Shown: positions 1 to 10,020, counted from the first letter of the stretch. The stretch: DNA of 64,000 nt from Colwellia sp. MB3u-41 (GCF_014076845.1 NZ_JACGUT010000077.1:62001-126000); one strand, 5' to 3'. Translations and numbers: made by a program. The notes: a model not told the origin generated them from the sequence alone.

Positions 1-1
1 T

Positions 2-1546
2 GCCAAGGTGTTTGGCCTAACCGACGAGCGTTTTGATTTTTATAAGACCTTATTTACCCATTTAAAGTCGGGTGATGACTGGCGAGGTGAAGAGCTCATA
101 AAAACGAAGGCTGGCGAAGAATTTCATGTTATTTTAACCGTCAGTGCCAGCCTTAATGAGTCAACCAATAGTATTTATTTTGTGTGTATTTTTACTGATA
201 TTTCCGCGCAAAAACATGCAGAAAAAGAGCTGCGCTATTTAGCTAATTATGACTATTTAACGGATTTACCTAATCGTGCATTACTGCTTGACAGAATAAA
301 ACATGCGATGGACTATTCTGCTCGTATGTCAGAGTCGATTGCTTTGTTTTTTATTGATCTAGACCGTTTTAAGCAAGTTAATGATTCATTAGGGCATGAT
401 TGTGGTGATTTGCTATTACAAGAAGTGACTAAGCGCTTAAAAGCAGTACTAAGGGTTGATGATACTATTGCTCGTATTGGCGGTGATGAGTTTGTTGTGC
501 TTTTAGAGTCTTTTCGCGGTCATGGCCAACTGGGGCGCATTGCACAGAAAGTTATTACAGCGATTGGTGAACCGGTAACATTAAATGGCAATACCATTAG
601 TGTGGGTGCTAGTATCGGCATTGCTCTTTTTCCTGAAGATGCTAAAAATAGTGATGAGCTCATTCGTCACGCTGATGTCGCTATGTACCATTCTAAACAA
701 CTGGGTCGTAATACCTTTCAATTTTATACGCCACGTATGAATGTTGAAGCAAGTGAGCGTTTACATGCAGAATCTACACTTAAGCTCGCTTTTGAAAACA
801 ATGAGTTTATTAACCACTACCAACCCATTGTTGATTCATACCAAGGTAAGGCCATAGGTGCAGAGTTATTATTGCGTTGGCAAAGCGGAGATAATCTTAT
901 TTCACCTGATGCGTTTATTCCACTTTCAGAAGACCTCGGGTTGATCATCCCTATGACCGAAGACGCAATCTTACGCGGTGTCATAGATTTGAAAAAATGG
1001 CGAGCTATTCGTCCTAATATGTACTTATCGATTAATCTGTCTGTTCAGCATTTCCTTGAAGACAATTTAATTCCTTATTTGAAAAGTATTTTACAAACGC
1101 ATAATTTATCCGCTGAAGCACTTAAGTTTGAAGTCACTGAAAGTATGCTTATTTCTGATCCAGATAAAGCAATATCTACAATGAAAGCGCTTGATAAACT
1201 AGGTGTGGTACTTGCTTTGGATGATTTTGGTACCGGTTACTCATCATTATCTTATTTAAAAAAATTGCCTTTGAAAATTTTAAAAATTGACCGGAGCTTT
1301 GTTTCGGGGATCGGTATTAACTCTGCTGATGAAGCCATTGTAGCGGCTACTTTAGTATTGGCCAAAAATTTGAAAATGGTTTGCATCGCTGAAGGTGTAG
1401 AAAATGAAATACAGCTGAAATTTTTAGGCGAGAAGCACTGTCATCTCATTCAAGGCTATTTGTATAGCAAGGCTGTTGAAAGTGCTAAAATAGAACAATA
1501 CTTACAAGCTAATGTCATCGGCATAAAAGTTAACAAACCAGAATAG
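2..1546 (+). CDS. PAS-GGDEF-EAL cyclic-di-GMP signalling protein, 5' end outside window
   Basis: Sensor protein that makes and/or degrades cyclic di-GMP in the cytoplasm. The visible part starts inside a PAS-like domain (first ~75 residues, ending in a typical DIS..K.AE linker), followed by a GGDEF domain with an intact ARIGGDEF signature near residue 158, and an EAL domain from about residue 255. The EAL signature reads AELLLRW, so the catalytic Glu is kept; DDFGTGYSSL and AEGVEN are also present, so both activities are possible. The reading frame stays open to the left edge; the GTG at 8 is probably not the true start, since the PAS domain is incomplete. Membrane or other sensor segments may lie upstream. 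Family assignment is firm; the net direction of the enzyme cannot be told from sequence. Confidence 0.93.
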   Translation, partial: AKVFGLTDERFDFYKTLFTHLKSGDDWRGEELIKTKAGEEFHVILTVSASLNESTNSIYFVCIFTDISAQKHAEKELRYLANYDYLTDLPNRALLLDRIKHAMDYSARMSESIALFFIDLDRFKQVNDSLGHDCGDLLLQEVTKRLKAVLRVDDTIARIGGDEFVVLLESFRGHGQLGRIAQKVITAIGEPVTLNGNTISVGASIGIALFPEDAKNSDELIRHADVAMYHSKQLGRNTFQFYTPRMNVEASERLHAESTLKLAFENNEFINHYQPIVDSYQGKAIGAELLLRWQSGDNLISPDAFIPLSEDLGLIIPMTEDAILRGVIDLKKWRAIRPNMYLSINLSVQHFLEDNLIPYLKSILQTHNLSAEALKFEVTESMLISDPDKAISTMKALDKLGVVLALDDFGTGYSSLSYLKKLPLKILKIDRSFVSGIGINSADEAIVAATLVLAKNLKMVCIAEGVENEIQLKFLGEKHCHLIQGYLYSKAVESAKIEQYLQANVIGIKVNKPE

Positions 1547-1616
1547 ATAAGCGGCTTGAATAACGTTAGGTTTAGCCGCATATATTATTAGATACTCTTT
1601 TTCTAGGAACAAAAAC

Positions 1617-2972
1617 ATGACTCAACATTTTGACTTTCTTGCTATTGGTGCAGGAAGTGGCGGTATTGCTTCTGCAAATCGCGCAGCAAAACACGGTAAA
1701 AAAGCAGCGGTAATTGAAGCGAAGAAAATTGGTGGTACGTGTGTAAATGTGGGCTGTGTACCGAAAAAAGCTATGTGGTACGCAGGACAAATTGCCGATG
1801 CACTGCATTATTCTGCCGATTATGGCTTTAAAGCGCCGTTGCAAGGTTTTGACTGGGGAACGTTAGTAAAAAATAGAGAAGCTTATATAGAACGTATTCA
1901 TGCAGCTTATGCACGTGGCTTTGCGAGTAACGGTGTTACTGTCATTAATGGTTTTGCCAAATTTATTAATAAAAATACCGTAGAAGTTAATGGTGAGCAA
2001 ATTACAGCTGACCACATTGTTATTGCCACAGGCGGCCGTCCGAGCATTCCAAGTATTGAAGGTGCAGAGTATGGCATCGATTCTGACGGCTTTTTTGCAT
2101 TAACTGAGCAACCTCAAAGTGTTGCGGTTGTGGGGGCGGGTTATATTGCGGTAGAGCTTGCTGGCGTATTTCATGCTTTAGGCACTACGTCGCATTTATT
2201 AGTGCGTAAAGAAAAGCCACTGCGTAGTTTTGACGATATGCTGAGTGATACGTTAGTTGAGCAAATGGCAAAACACGGCCCAACACTTCATACCCACAGT
2301 ATTCCAACGCGTGTTGAAAAACATGATAACGGGCAGCTGACGGTACATTTAGAAAACAGTCAATCGGTAGGGCCAGTTGATGCGTTAATTTGGGCAATAG
2401 GCCGAGAACCTGCGACAGATAATATTAACTTAGAGGCTGCGGGTGTAGAAATGAATGACCGTGGTTTTATTTCTACTGATAAATACCAAAACACCAATGT
2501 TGATGGGATATATGCGGTAGGTGATAACACCGGCCGTGCTCAGTTAACACCTGTAGCGGTTGCTGCTGGCCGTCGATTATGTGAACGTTTATTTAACGAT
2601 AAACCTGATGAGCATTTAGATTATTCAAATATTGCAACGGTCGTGTTTAGCCATCCAGTTATTGGTACGGTTGGTTTATCAGAAAAAGAGGCGATTGCAG
2701 AGTACGGTGAAGCACAAGTTAACGTTTATAATTCTCAGTTCACTGCTCTATATCAGGCGATGACTGAAGATTATCGTGATCCTACGCGTATGAAGCTTAT
2801 TTGTATCGGAAAAGAAGAAAAAATAGTGGGCATTCATAGCATCGGCTTTGGTAGTGATGAGTTGTTACAAGGTTTTGCGGTAGCCATGAAAATGGGAGCA
2901 ACGAAAGCAGACTTTGATAATACTATCGCGATACATCCAACCAGTGCAGAAGAATTTGTTACGATGAATTAA
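1617..2972 (+). CDS. gor: glutathione-disulfide reductase
   Basis: NADPH-dependent flavoenzyme that reduces glutathione disulfide in the cytoplasm and keeps the thiol pool reduced. The N-terminal FAD-binding motif GAGSGGIAS, the redox-active pair C42/C47 in GGTCVNVGC, the NADPH-binding [11 protein letters not shown] and the C-terminal catalytic His440/Glu445 (HPTSAEE) are all visible. The length of 451 residues matches the family. The start is preceded by AGGA at a good distance. It stands alone between a signalling gene and a convergent chemoreceptor. Related enzymes such as dihydrolipoamide or mycothione reductase are less likely because the C-terminal segment and the CVNVGC motif are of glutathione reductase type. 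Confidence 0.95.
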   Translation: MTQHFDFLAIGAGSGGIASANRAAKHGKKAAVIEAKKIGGTCVNVGCVPKKAMWYAGQIADALHYSADYGFKAPLQGFDWGTLVKNREAYIERIHAAYARGFASNGVTVINGFAKFINKNTVEVNGEQITADHIVIATGGRPSIPSIEGAEYGIDSDGFFALTEQPQSVAVVGAGYIAVELAGVFHALGTTSHLLVRKEKPLRSFDDMLSDTLVEQMAKHGPTLHTHSIPTRVEKHDNGQLTVHLENSQSVGPVDALIWAIGREPATDNINLEAAGVEMNDRGFISTDKYQNTNVDGIYAVGDNTGRAQLTPVAVAAGRRLCERLFNDKPDEHLDYSNIATVVFSHPVIGTVGLSEKEAIAEYGEAQVNVYNSQFTALYQAMTEDYRDPTRMKLICIGKEEKIVGIHSIGFGSDELLQGFAVAMKMGATKADFDNTIAIHPTSAEEFVTMN

Positions 2973-3000
2973 TTGAACCGCTGCAATTAATATCCATATT

Positions 3001-3032
3001 AGCGTCATCTGAGATTATCGCATGATGACGCT
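3001..3032. terminator. hairpin between convergent gor and chemoreceptor genes
   Basis: A 9-bp perfect inverted repeat (AGCGTCATC at 3001-3009, GATGACGCT at 3024-3032) lies between two converging genes. There is no clean T tract on either side, so it may be a weak or Rho-assisted 3' end rather than a standard intrinsic terminator. Confidence 0.4.
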
Positions 3033-3069
3033 CTATAAAAGTGTACTCCTGTCGCAAATACCTACTCGC

Positions 3070-5097
3070 TTAAAGTGTAAACCGTTCTACCGAGCTTGTC
3101 AGCGAATGAGCCAGGTTACTCACATCTTCACTTCTTTTGTGCATATTGCTGGCTTCACTTGCATTTTTACTTGCTGCATCGGCTGTGTCATTCATTGTTT
3201 GTTCTATTTGTTCACTATAAACCAATTGTTCCTCTGCCGCCGTTGTGATGCTTTTACTCATTGAGTCAATAGCTTTGAGCGTTTCTTCAATTTGGTTAAT
3301 GGCATGGCTCAATTGCTGACTTTGGTCAACACACTCACTGGCTTGTGTTTGGCCTTCAGAAATAGCCTTAACCGCAATAGACGTGTCTTTTTGTAAATTA
3401 TTAATCATCACTTGTATTTCAGCCGTTGATGCTTGAGTGCGAGAAGCTAATGATCTTACTTCATCTGCGACCACTGAAAACCCACGACCTTGTTCTCCTG
3501 CTCGAGCGGCTTCAATAGCAGCATTTAAGGCCAGTAAGTTTGTTTGCTCAGCAATGCCCCCAATCGTATCTAAAATGCTACCTATGCTGCGGCTATGCTG
3601 GCTAAGTAATTCCATTACTTCAACAGACTCACTCAATCGAGTGGATAATTTTTTAATACGGAGGCTATTATCATTAGCAATACTATTAATGTCTTGGCTA
3701 CGTTTTGAGGCTTCAGTGACGTGGCTTGCGGTGATATCTGCTTCATCTTTTACCCTATTTGAACTGGCAAACATTTGTTCGGTAAGCTGTTTGGCATTAT
3801 CTATTCGGGTTATTTGTTGAGTGGCAGAGGCTGAAATAAATTGGCTTTGTTTGTTGGTCAGCCCCGCAGATTCATCAAGCGAGTGTGCATCTTCATTAAT
3901 CGTGTTGAGCAAGTGAGTAAGATCATCTGACAACTTATTAATATTAGTAATAAGTACGCCAAATTCATCATCACTGCGTTTCTCCATGCGTTTTGAGAGA
4001 TTACCACTGGCGATTAATGCCAAGGCTTTGTTTACTGCCCGTAATGGACCAATCATCGCTTTAGTGGTGACATAAGTAATAAAGCTCGCCATAACAATAA
4101 AGATTAACGCTAAAACTATTGCCAATGTTTTACCTGTTTGAATTTCTTCCTGCGCATTATTTTGAAAGTGAACAAAACGTTTATTGGCGAGTAGTACTAG
4201 TTCATCAAGTTTAACATAGGTTAAGTTATAATATTTTGTGGCTGCCAAGTAAGCTTCTTTGGCTTGATATTTTAAGTCTATTGTTTGTAATTGTAACTGG
4301 TATAAGCGACCTGGTTTATCTAGTGACTGTTGTATAACTGTAAAGTTGTTTCTGAAATTTTCTAGCACATCATCTGCCTTAAGGGGTTCAGCTTGATTTA
4401 CTAAATAAGTAAAATTAGTCTCTATATTATTGACTAAAAAAACCATGTCCTCTTGATGCTTAGTCACTAAGTCAGTTAATTCAATGCGATTAAGTCCAGA
4501 CATGGTATTGCCTAAAGTATAAAGAGAATCATCAATACGTGTACCAGTTCCTATCACTTCATCGAGTAATTTTTCTTGTCCTGTTGCTTCTATTATTTCT
4601 AAATCAAGCATTTGTGTGCTTGCCTTATACCGTGCATCTTCAAAGGCCTCAAAGTCACTTTGAAAGCTTACTGTTGCTTTATGGTGTTCTGTTTTCGCCA
4701 AAAACATTGCTTCAATATATGTTGTGTACTGCTGATATTGCATTTGCGCCTGCTTAAGGGCTAATTGCATTTTTGCTTGATCTGTTACTTTCAGGCTTAA
4801 TAACCGCACAGTTTGTTGGTAATTTTCTTGGAGTAGACCAAATTGTTTTAAGCTTTCTTTTAGCTCATCAGTATCGGACTGGGTATAAGCAACCGCAGCT
4901 TGCTTCATCATTTTCAATAATTGGACTTGCAAGGTTCCACTTTGGTTCTGCACCGGCACTGCCAATGTTTCAACATTATTATTCGCGTCAGATATTTTAT
5001 TTAATGAATAATAAAAGAAGCTACTCGCGGTTAATAATAATAGTCCGATTGTAGTAAAGCCAAATATGATTTTTTGTTTTATTGTAAGATTCAGCAC
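3070..5097 (-). CDS. methyl-accepting chemotaxis protein
   Basis: Inner-membrane chemoreceptor that signals to CheA/CheW. Order of parts: a membrane helix at residues ~10-30, a long periplasmic helical region with no recognisable PAS or Cache fold, a second membrane helix at ~322-345, a HAMP domain starting with [10 protein letters not shown], and the cytoplasmic signalling hairpin with the conserved tip [19 protein letters not shown]. Length 675 residues. The periplasmic region is predicted mostly alpha-helical and the ligand cannot be guessed. The gene is transcribed alone, convergent with gor. The receptor family is certain. Confidence 0.95.
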   Translation of the reverse strand: MLNLTIKQKIIFGFTTIGLLLLTASSFFYYSLNKISDANNNVETLAVPVQNQSGTLQVQLLKMMKQAAVAYTQSDTDELKESLKQFGLLQENYQQTVRLLSLKVTDQAKMQLALKQAQMQYQQYTTYIEAMFLAKTEHHKATVSFQSDFEAFEDARYKASTQMLDLEIIEATGQEKLLDEVIGTGTRIDDSLYTLGNTMSGLNRIELTDLVTKHQEDMVFLVNNIETNFTYLVNQAEPLKADDVLENFRNNFTVIQQSLDKPGRLYQLQLQTIDLKYQAKEAYLAATKYYNLTYVKLDELVLLANKRFVHFQNNAQEEIQTGKTLAIVLALIFIVMASFITYVTTKAMIGPLRAVNKALALIASGNLSKRMEKRSDDEFGVLITNINKLSDDLTHLLNTINEDAHSLDESAGLTNKQSQFISASATQQITRIDNAKQLTEQMFASSNRVKDEADITASHVTEASKRSQDINSIANDNSLRIKKLSTRLSESVEVMELLSQHSRSIGSILDTIGGIAEQTNLLALNAAIEAARAGEQGRGFSVVADEVRSLASRTQASTAEIQVMINNLQKDTSIAVKAISEGQTQASECVDQSQQLSHAINQIEETLKAIDSMSKSITTAAEEQLVYSEQIEQTMNDTADAASKNASEASNMHKRSEDVSNLAHSLTSSVERFTL

Positions 5098-5655
5098 TAA
5101 TCAAGCCTTTTAATATGGTTGTTCATCCTTTGAGTGTAATCCTTTATTTACTTAATGTAATACAGATAAGTACTTTTATTAAAAATGTCTAAATAAAATG
5201 CGTTACCAAAAATCAATTAAATATAATAATAAGGCGACCTACGGGTCAAAAAGATATCCATTCCTTCTTCGTAATAACAATAGCATTGTAATGTTATCTA
5301 CTCAATAAAGGTCTGACCAGGTAGGTCTAAAATAAAAAAATTTACAGGCTAGGTTATAAAATACCGGCAATGAAGATATTGTAAATATATTAAGGAGCTT
5401 TTTTAGCGTAGCTTGAGTATAAATCTAAGAATTTTAAATAAATTAATTTTCATATTTTTACCTTGATAATCGCGCAAAGTCTTACTGTTATTCGCTTATG
5501 TTTTTTTAGTTATTTAAAGGGTAAATATCTCACTAAAAATAATTTAATAATTGTCTGGCATTGAGGAAGAATTCTGGTATTCTCTTACATCGTTTATTTA
5601 AGTAGCACAAAAAACACACAATTAATAAGGTGCTGAAAACGTACAGGATAAATTT

Positions 5656-5664
5656 TTATCCACA
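5656..5664 (+). promoter_or_regulatory. DnaA box (perfect TTATCCACA), first of two
   Basis: Exact match to the strong DnaA box TTATCCACA, 243 bp upstream of the polA ATG and in the same orientation as the second box 143 bp downstream. A single 9-mer match can occur by chance in AT-rich DNA; two perfect ones in one promoter region are less likely. Confidence 0.5.
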
Positions 5665-5798
5665 TAAATAAAAATAAAAATAAATATGTAAAAAATAAAT
5701 TACAAACAACTTTTTCCTATTAAAATCAAACCATTATGCATATAAGTGCCGCAACAATCTTTTTGTTGTGATGGTTTTCTTTGTTGTTTTCAACATAC

Positions 5799-5807
5799 TT
5801 ATCCACA
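5799..5807 (+). promoter_or_regulatory. DnaA box (perfect TTATCCACA), second of two
   Basis: Second exact TTATCCACA, about 100 bp upstream of the polA start. It lies where the polA promoter should be, so DnaA bound here could influence polA transcription. Binding is inferred, not shown. Confidence 0.5.
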
Positions 5808-5906
5808 ATTTCAATGATCTTTCGAGACTAATTCTATAGATTAAGTGGAGAGAATGTACCGATTATGGCATCCTTAGCCAAATTTCACTTCTAGTCGCAT
5901 ATCATC

Positions 5907-8660
5907 ATGACAAACTCTGCTTTATCGCCACTCATTTTAGTAGATGGTTCTTCGTACTTATTTCGTGCTTACCATGTGCCATATCTACAAGCTTTATCGA
6001 CAAAAGATGGGCAACCTACCGGTGCTATTACTGGCGTGTTGAATATGTTAAAAAGTCTTAAAAAAGACTACCCAAATGGCAATGTTATTGTGATATTTGA
6101 TGCGAAAGGGAAGACCTTTCGTAATGACATGTATCCTGAATATAAAGCTAACCGTCCACCAATGCCGGATGATCTACGCACTCAAATCGCGCCCATACAT
6201 GAAATTGTTGAAGCTATGGGGTTACCATTATTAGTAATAGAAGGCGTAGAAGCTGATGATGTTATTGGCACTTTGGCGGATCAAGCCAGTAAAGCAGGCA
6301 TCGATACGGTCATTTCAACGGGTGACAAAGACATGGCGCAGTTAGTTGACAAACACGTCACGCTTATTAATACCATGACTGATGTAAGAATGGATGTCGC
6401 AGGTGTCGTTGAAAAATTTGGCGTGCGCCCTGATCAAATAATTGATTATTTAGCGTTGATGGGAGATAAGGTCGATAATATTCCAGGCGTTAATAAGTGT
6501 GGTCCTAAAACAGCGGTTAAATGGTTGTTGGAACATGAAAACCTAGACAATGTAATGGCTAATGCTGATAACGTCAAAGGAAAAATTGGTGAATATTTGC
6601 GTGAAGCGCTCAAATTTTTGCCGCTTTCTTATGAGCTGGCGACGATTAAGCTTGATGTGCCACTAGAGCAAACAGCTGAGCAACTTCAACCCATTGAAGC
6701 CAATATTGAAAAACTCACCGAGCTATATACTAAATATGAACTGCGCCGATTATTAGCTGATTTGCAAAAAGGCAATTTAGCTAGTTCGGTTGTATTAGAA
6801 AGTTCAAGCAGTGAAATGATTGAAGAAGATATACCTGTAGCAGATGCTATTGAAACTGATTATCAAATTATTTTCAATGAAGCTGATTTTGCTTCATGGT
6901 TAGCTAAATTAAAAAAGGCGGATCTATTTGCTTTTGATACTGAAACAACCAGTGTTGATTATATGAAAGCAGAGCTGGTTGGTTTATCCTTTTCTATTGA
7001 AATAGGCACTGCCGCTTATGTGCCGTTGATGCACGATTACTCTGGTGCACCACAGCAACTCGATCGTGATTGGGTGTTGGCACAACTAAAACCCCTTTTA
7101 GAAGATAAAAGCCAAGCAAAGGTTGGTCAGAACTTAAAGTATGATGCCAATGTACTTTCACATTACGATATTGAAATGCAAGGTATTACTTTTGATACCA
7201 TGATTGAATCTTATTGTTTAAATAGTGTTGCGACTCGCCATAATATGGACGCGTTAGCGACTAAGTATTTAGGCTATAAAACGATCAGTTTTGAAGACAT
7301 TGCGGGTAAAGGTGCTAAAAAATTAACCTTTAATCAAATAGAAATTGATAAAGCGGGACCTTATGCTGCTGAAGATGCCGATATCACTTTACGCTTGCAC
7401 CAAGCTATTTTTTCTAAATTGGCAAAGCATAAAGACCAGTTATCTGTATTTACTGATATTGAAATGCCATTACTACCTGTTTTAGCGCGTATGGAACAAC
7501 ACGGTGTCTTAATCGATTCTGATCTGTTGAATGAACAAAGTCATGCGCTTGGCATGCGTTTACAAGCATTAGAAATTGAAGCACACGATATTGCTGGGCA
7601 AGTCTTTAATCTTTCATCACCCAAACAATTGCAAAAAATACTGTTTGAAGAATTAAAAATTCCCGTTATAAAGAAAACGCCCAAAGGTGCGCCTTCGACA
7701 GCAGAAGAAGTGTTACAAGAACTCGCGCTTGATTACGCTTTACCTAAAGTTATATTAGAAAATAGAGGATTGAGTAAACTTAAATCCACCTACACCGACA
7801 AATTACCATTGTTAGTGTGTAAGTCAGGACGAGTGCACACCTCTTATCAACAAGCTGTTGCAGCGACGGGGCGGTTATCTTCGACCGATCCAAATTTACA
7901 AAACATTCCTATTCGTAGTGAAGAAGGCCGTAAAATTCGTTTGGCTTTTATTGCACCTGAAAATCATAAAATTGTTGCGATAGATTATTCTCAAATAGAG
8001 CTACGTATTATGGCGCATTTATCAGATGATCCAGGTTTAGTGGCTGCTTTTTCTGAAGGACGTGACGTACACAAAGCAACAGCAGCTGAAATATTTGATG
8101 TTGATTTAGGTGACGTTACTGTTGATCAGCGCCGTAGTGCTAAAGCGGTAAATTTTGGTTTGATTTATGGTATGTCTGCTTTTGGTTTAGCAAAACAACT
8201 TGATGTACCTCGTCATCGTGCCCAAGAATATATGGATAAATATTTTCAACGCTATCCTAATGTTATGGCTTACATGGAAGACACGCGTCAGCAAGCGGCA
8301 GAACAAGGCTTTGTTGAAACATGCTTTGGGCGTCGTTTGTATCTACCCGATATTAAAGCGAAGAATGCGATGCGCAGAAAAGGGGCTGAACGTGCCGCTA
8401 TTAACGCGCCAATGCAAGGCACCGCAGCAGATATTATTAAAAAAGCGATGTTAGCAGTAGATGAATGGATACAAGCGCAGAATGATCCACGTATTAAAAT
8501 GACAATGCAAGTTCACGATGAATTAGTGTTTGAAATTCATCAAGATATCGTTGATGAAACCACTGCGAAGCTTGTTGAAATTATGAATGGAGCTGTCGAA
8601 TTAAAAGTACCGCTAATTGCTGAAGCAGGTATGGGTGATAACTGGGAGCAGGCGCATTAA
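5907..8660 (+). CDS. polA: DNA polymerase I
   Basis: Family A polymerase that fills gaps, removes RNA primers and acts in repair. 917 residues, close to the E. coli size. The 5'-3' exonuclease domain covers about residues 1-290 (LVDGSSYLFRA, EADDVIGTLA). The 3'-5' proofreading domain at about 320-510 keeps its acidic residues (FDTET, KYDANVL, AAEDADIT). The polymerase domain has motif A (IDYSQIELR), motif B (RRSAKAVNFGLIYG) and motif C (QVHDEL). All three activities should therefore be intact. There is no strong Shine-Dalgarno; the start is chosen because LILVDGSSYLFRAYH follows at the usual distance. A candidate small RNA gene follows directly, as spf follows polA in enterobacteria and vibrios. 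Confidence 0.97.
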   Translation: MTNSALSPLILVDGSSYLFRAYHVPYLQALSTKDGQPTGAITGVLNMLKSLKKDYPNGNVIVIFDAKGKTFRNDMYPEYKANRPPMPDDLRTQIAPIHEIVEAMGLPLLVIEGVEADDVIGTLADQASKAGIDTVISTGDKDMAQLVDKHVTLINTMTDVRMDVAGVVEKFGVRPDQIIDYLALMGDKVDNIPGVNKCGPKTAVKWLLEHENLDNVMANADNVKGKIGEYLREALKFLPLSYELATIKLDVPLEQTAEQLQPIEANIEKLTELYTKYELRRLLADLQKGNLASSVVLESSSSEMIEEDIPVADAIETDYQIIFNEADFASWLAKLKKADLFAFDTETTSVDYMKAELVGLSFSIEIGTAAYVPLMHDYSGAPQQLDRDWVLAQLKPLLEDKSQAKVGQNLKYDANVLSHYDIEMQGITFDTMIESYCLNSVATRHNMDALATKYLGYKTISFEDIAGKGAKKLTFNQIEIDKAGPYAAEDADITLRLHQAIFSKLAKHKDQLSVFTDIEMPLLPVLARMEQHGVLIDSDLLNEQSHALGMRLQALEIEAHDIAGQVFNLSSPKQLQKILFEELKIPVIKKTPKGAPSTAEEVLQELALDYALPKVILENRGLSKLKSTYTDKLPLLVCKSGRVHTSYQQAVAATGRLSSTDPNLQNIPIRSEEGRKIRLAFIAPENHKIVAIDYSQIELRIMAHLSDDPGLVAAFSEGRDVHKATAAEIFDVDLGDVTVDQRRSAKAVNFGLIYGMSAFGLAKQLDVPRHRAQEYMDKYFQRYPNVMAYMEDTRQQAAEQGFVETCFGRRLYLPDIKAKNAMRRKGAERAAINAPMQGTAADIIKKAMLAVDEWIQAQNDPRIKMTMQVHDELVFEIHQDIVDETTAKLVEIMNGAVELKVPLIAEAGMGDNWEQAH

Positions 8661-8719
8661 ACGTGTAAATTACTTTTTGTAATTTAAAAACTAAAATGTA
8701 ATCTAATTACATAATTTAC

Positions 8720-8749
8720 TTTACAGAAGTAGAATAATCACTCTATAAT
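8720..8749 (+). promoter_or_regulatory. sigma-70 promoter of the small RNA downstream of polA
   Basis: TTTACA (8720-8725) and a perfect TATAAT (8744-8749) separated by 18 bp. Transcription would begin around 8755-8757, with no start codon and good ribosome site behind it, and end at the hairpin at 8817-8845. Confidence 0.6.
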
Positions 8750-8755
8750 GTAGTT

Positions 8756-8845
8756 GTTCCCTAGTGAACGCTTGTTGTAATAATTTGTATATTCTAGCTC
8801 TCCTCATAGCTAATCAACCGATGACTTTGTCATCGGTATTTTTTT
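8756..8845 (+). ncRNA. candidate small RNA at the Spot 42 (spf) position
   Basis: A compact transcription unit of about 90 nt right behind polA: a strong promoter, no open reading frame of note, and a clean intrinsic terminator. In enterobacteria and vibrios the catabolite-regulated Hfq RNA Spot 42 occupies this place. The body of the RNA does not visibly match the E. coli Spot 42 sequence beyond a GTAG near the start, so homology is unproven. It could be a divergent Spot 42, or an unrelated sRNA. Confidence 0.5.
8817..8845 (+). terminator. intrinsic terminator of the polA-downstream sRNA
   Basis: Stem of 9 bp, ACCGATGAC (8817-8825) with GTCATCGGT (8829-8837), a TTT loop, then a run of T residues. 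It is a typical Rho-independent terminator reading rightward. Confidence 0.85.
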
Positions 8846-8901
8846 ACCTAAAATATAGTGAAATTACACTATGTAATTATATTTCAGTATATTTAAAAAT
8901 G

Positions 8902-9084
8902 TTAGCTTTGTGGATCAATAATGGGCTCCACCACTTTGGGCTTACTTCGGCCTGACTTTCGCAAGGCATCACGCAGTACGTACTCTATTTGCGCGTTTAA
9001 ACTCCGTAATTCATCATCAGACCAACGTTGCATGGCAGATAGTATTTCTTCATTAATACGCAGCGGGTATGCTTTTTTTGCCAC
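8902..9084 (-). CDS. Arc-like ribbon-helix-helix DNA-binding protein
   Basis: Small (60 aa) repressor-type protein. The segment AYPLRINEEI followed by MQRWSDDELRSLNAQIEYVL fits an Arc/MetJ-type ribbon-helix-helix domain: a beta strand for operator contact, then two helices for dimerisation. The C-terminal tail (GRSKPKVVEP) is likely disordered. The gene lies 22 bp downstream of the SPFH-protein gene and is surely co-transcribed with it. The promoter of that pair carries a perfect tandem palindrome, the kind of site RHH dimers bind cooperatively, so autorepression is likely. A toxin-antitoxin role was considered, but the partner does not resemble a toxin. Confidence 0.8.
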   Translation of the reverse strand: MAKKAYPLRINEEILSAMQRWSDDELRSLNAQIEYVLRDALRKSGRSKPKVVEPIIDPQS

Positions 9085-9106
9085 AATATTCTCACTTTAT
9101 TGACGA

Positions 9107-9973
9107 TTAATATAAGCTTCCGGTATTTACTATCGGTTGAGCGGCTTCATCACTACATAAAACGACTAATAAGTTACTGACCATCGCTGCTTTTCTCTCT
9201 GCATCAAGCTCGACAATCTGACGCTCTTCTAATTTCGTTAAAGCCATTTCAACCATACCTACTGCACCTTCAACGATGGTTCTACGTGCAGCAATAATTG
9301 CCATGGCTTGTTGGCGCCTTAACATGGCATTTGCTATTTCTGGCGCATAGGCCAAATGACTAATACGAGACTCAATTACCGTTACACCTGCTTTTTCTAA
9401 CCTATCTTGCACTTCAACTTTTAAAGCAGCAGAAATTTGAGTAGGATCGCTTCGTAAAGAAATATCGTCATCTTCGTGATGGTCATAAGCATAACTGGTG
9501 GCTAAATTACGTAATGCGGACTCACTTTGAATAGAAACAAAATCTTCATAATCATCAACCTGAAAGACAGCTTCGGCTGTATCTGTGACTTCCCAGACAA
9601 TAACCGCTGCAATCTCAATGGGATTACCATTTTTGTCATTCACCTTAAGTTTACTACTTTCAAAGTTTCTCACACGTAAAGAGACCCGCATTTTTGTGTA
9701 AAAGGGGTTGGCCCAGCGCAAGCCTGAATCGTGAACGGTACCCGCGTACTTACCAAATAATTGCATTACTCGAGCTTCTTTGGGATTGACCATAAAAAAG
9801 CCAAACCAACAAATAAAAATTACAAGAGTGACCAGCAAACCAATAATAGCCAGAGTGACATTCTTATTTGTTATGTTACTAACTAAGAAAGTAAAAGCAC
9901 CGATCTGTGATGCCAGTAAAACAAAAATAAACATAATGCCATTAGGAGCTTTGATTTCTTTTTCTGTAATCAT
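9107..9973 (-). CDS. SPFH/band 7 domain membrane protein
   Basis: 288-residue membrane protein of the stomatin/prohibitin/flotillin/HflK group. Two closely spaced membrane helices (residues ~13-33 and ~40-62) are followed by an SPFH domain that starts around [19 protein letters not shown] and ends in a helical region rich in Ala, Arg and Glu. Such proteins form oligomeric membrane scaffolds; the exact role of this subfamily is not known. It is the first gene of an operon with the Arc-like regulator. The start at 9973 has a GAG-type ribosome site about 8 nt upstream. Its promoter overlaps the operator at 9998-10020. Confidence 0.85.
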   Translation of the reverse strand: MITEKEIKAPNGIMFIFVLLASQIGAFTFLVSNITNKNVTLAIIGLLVTLVIFICWFGFFMVNPKEARVMQLFGKYAGTVHDSGLRWANPFYTKMRVSLRVRNFESSKLKVNDKNGNPIEIAAVIVWEVTDTAEAVFQVDDYEDFVSIQSESALRNLATSYAYDHHEDDDISLRSDPTQISAALKVEVQDRLEKAGVTVIESRISHLAYAPEIANAMLRRQQAMAIIAARRTIVEGAVGMVEMALTKLEERQIVELDAERKAAMVSNLLVVLCSDEAAQPIVNTGSLY

Positions 9974-9997
9974 GGTATTCTCAGTAGGATTTTAACA

Positions 9998-10020
9998 AGT
10001 GATATCATTATGATATCACT
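9998..10020. promoter_or_regulatory. tandem-palindrome operator in front of the SPFH-Arc operon
   Basis: A perfect inverted repeat with 10-bp arms and a 3-bp spacer. It can also be read as two copies of the self-complementary octamer TGATATCA (10000-10007 and 10011-10018) with centres 11 bp apart, one helical turn. The -10 box of the operon promoter (CATAAT on the minus strand) sits exactly in the middle. Spacing and symmetry fit two ribbon-helix-helix dimers side by side. The protein that binds is inferred to be the Arc-like product of the same operon. Confidence 0.7.

Larger units (their letters stand above)
5098..5906. other. long AT-rich intergenic region upstream of polA
   Basis: About 800 bp without a convincing gene, between the divergent chemoreceptor gene and polA. 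It is very AT-rich, with runs of A/T around 5660-5700. Two perfect DnaA boxes lie in it (annotated separately). Only one nearby GATC was noticed, so it does not look like a replication origin. It probably holds the promoters of both flanking genes. Confidence 0.6.

Noticed and set aside
3022-3264. 80-codon plus-strand ORF
   Set aside because: It overlaps the well-supported chemoreceptor gene on the other strand and has no family or ribosome site of its own.
5098-5906. The AT-rich polA leader as a replication origin
   Set aside because: Only two DnaA boxes, hardly any GATC and no dnaA/dnaN/gidA/mioC-type neighbours.
8902-9973. Arc-like and SPFH genes as a toxin-antitoxin pair
   Set aside because: The SPFH protein has no toxin features and the first gene is the large membrane protein; an autoregulated operon explains the data.
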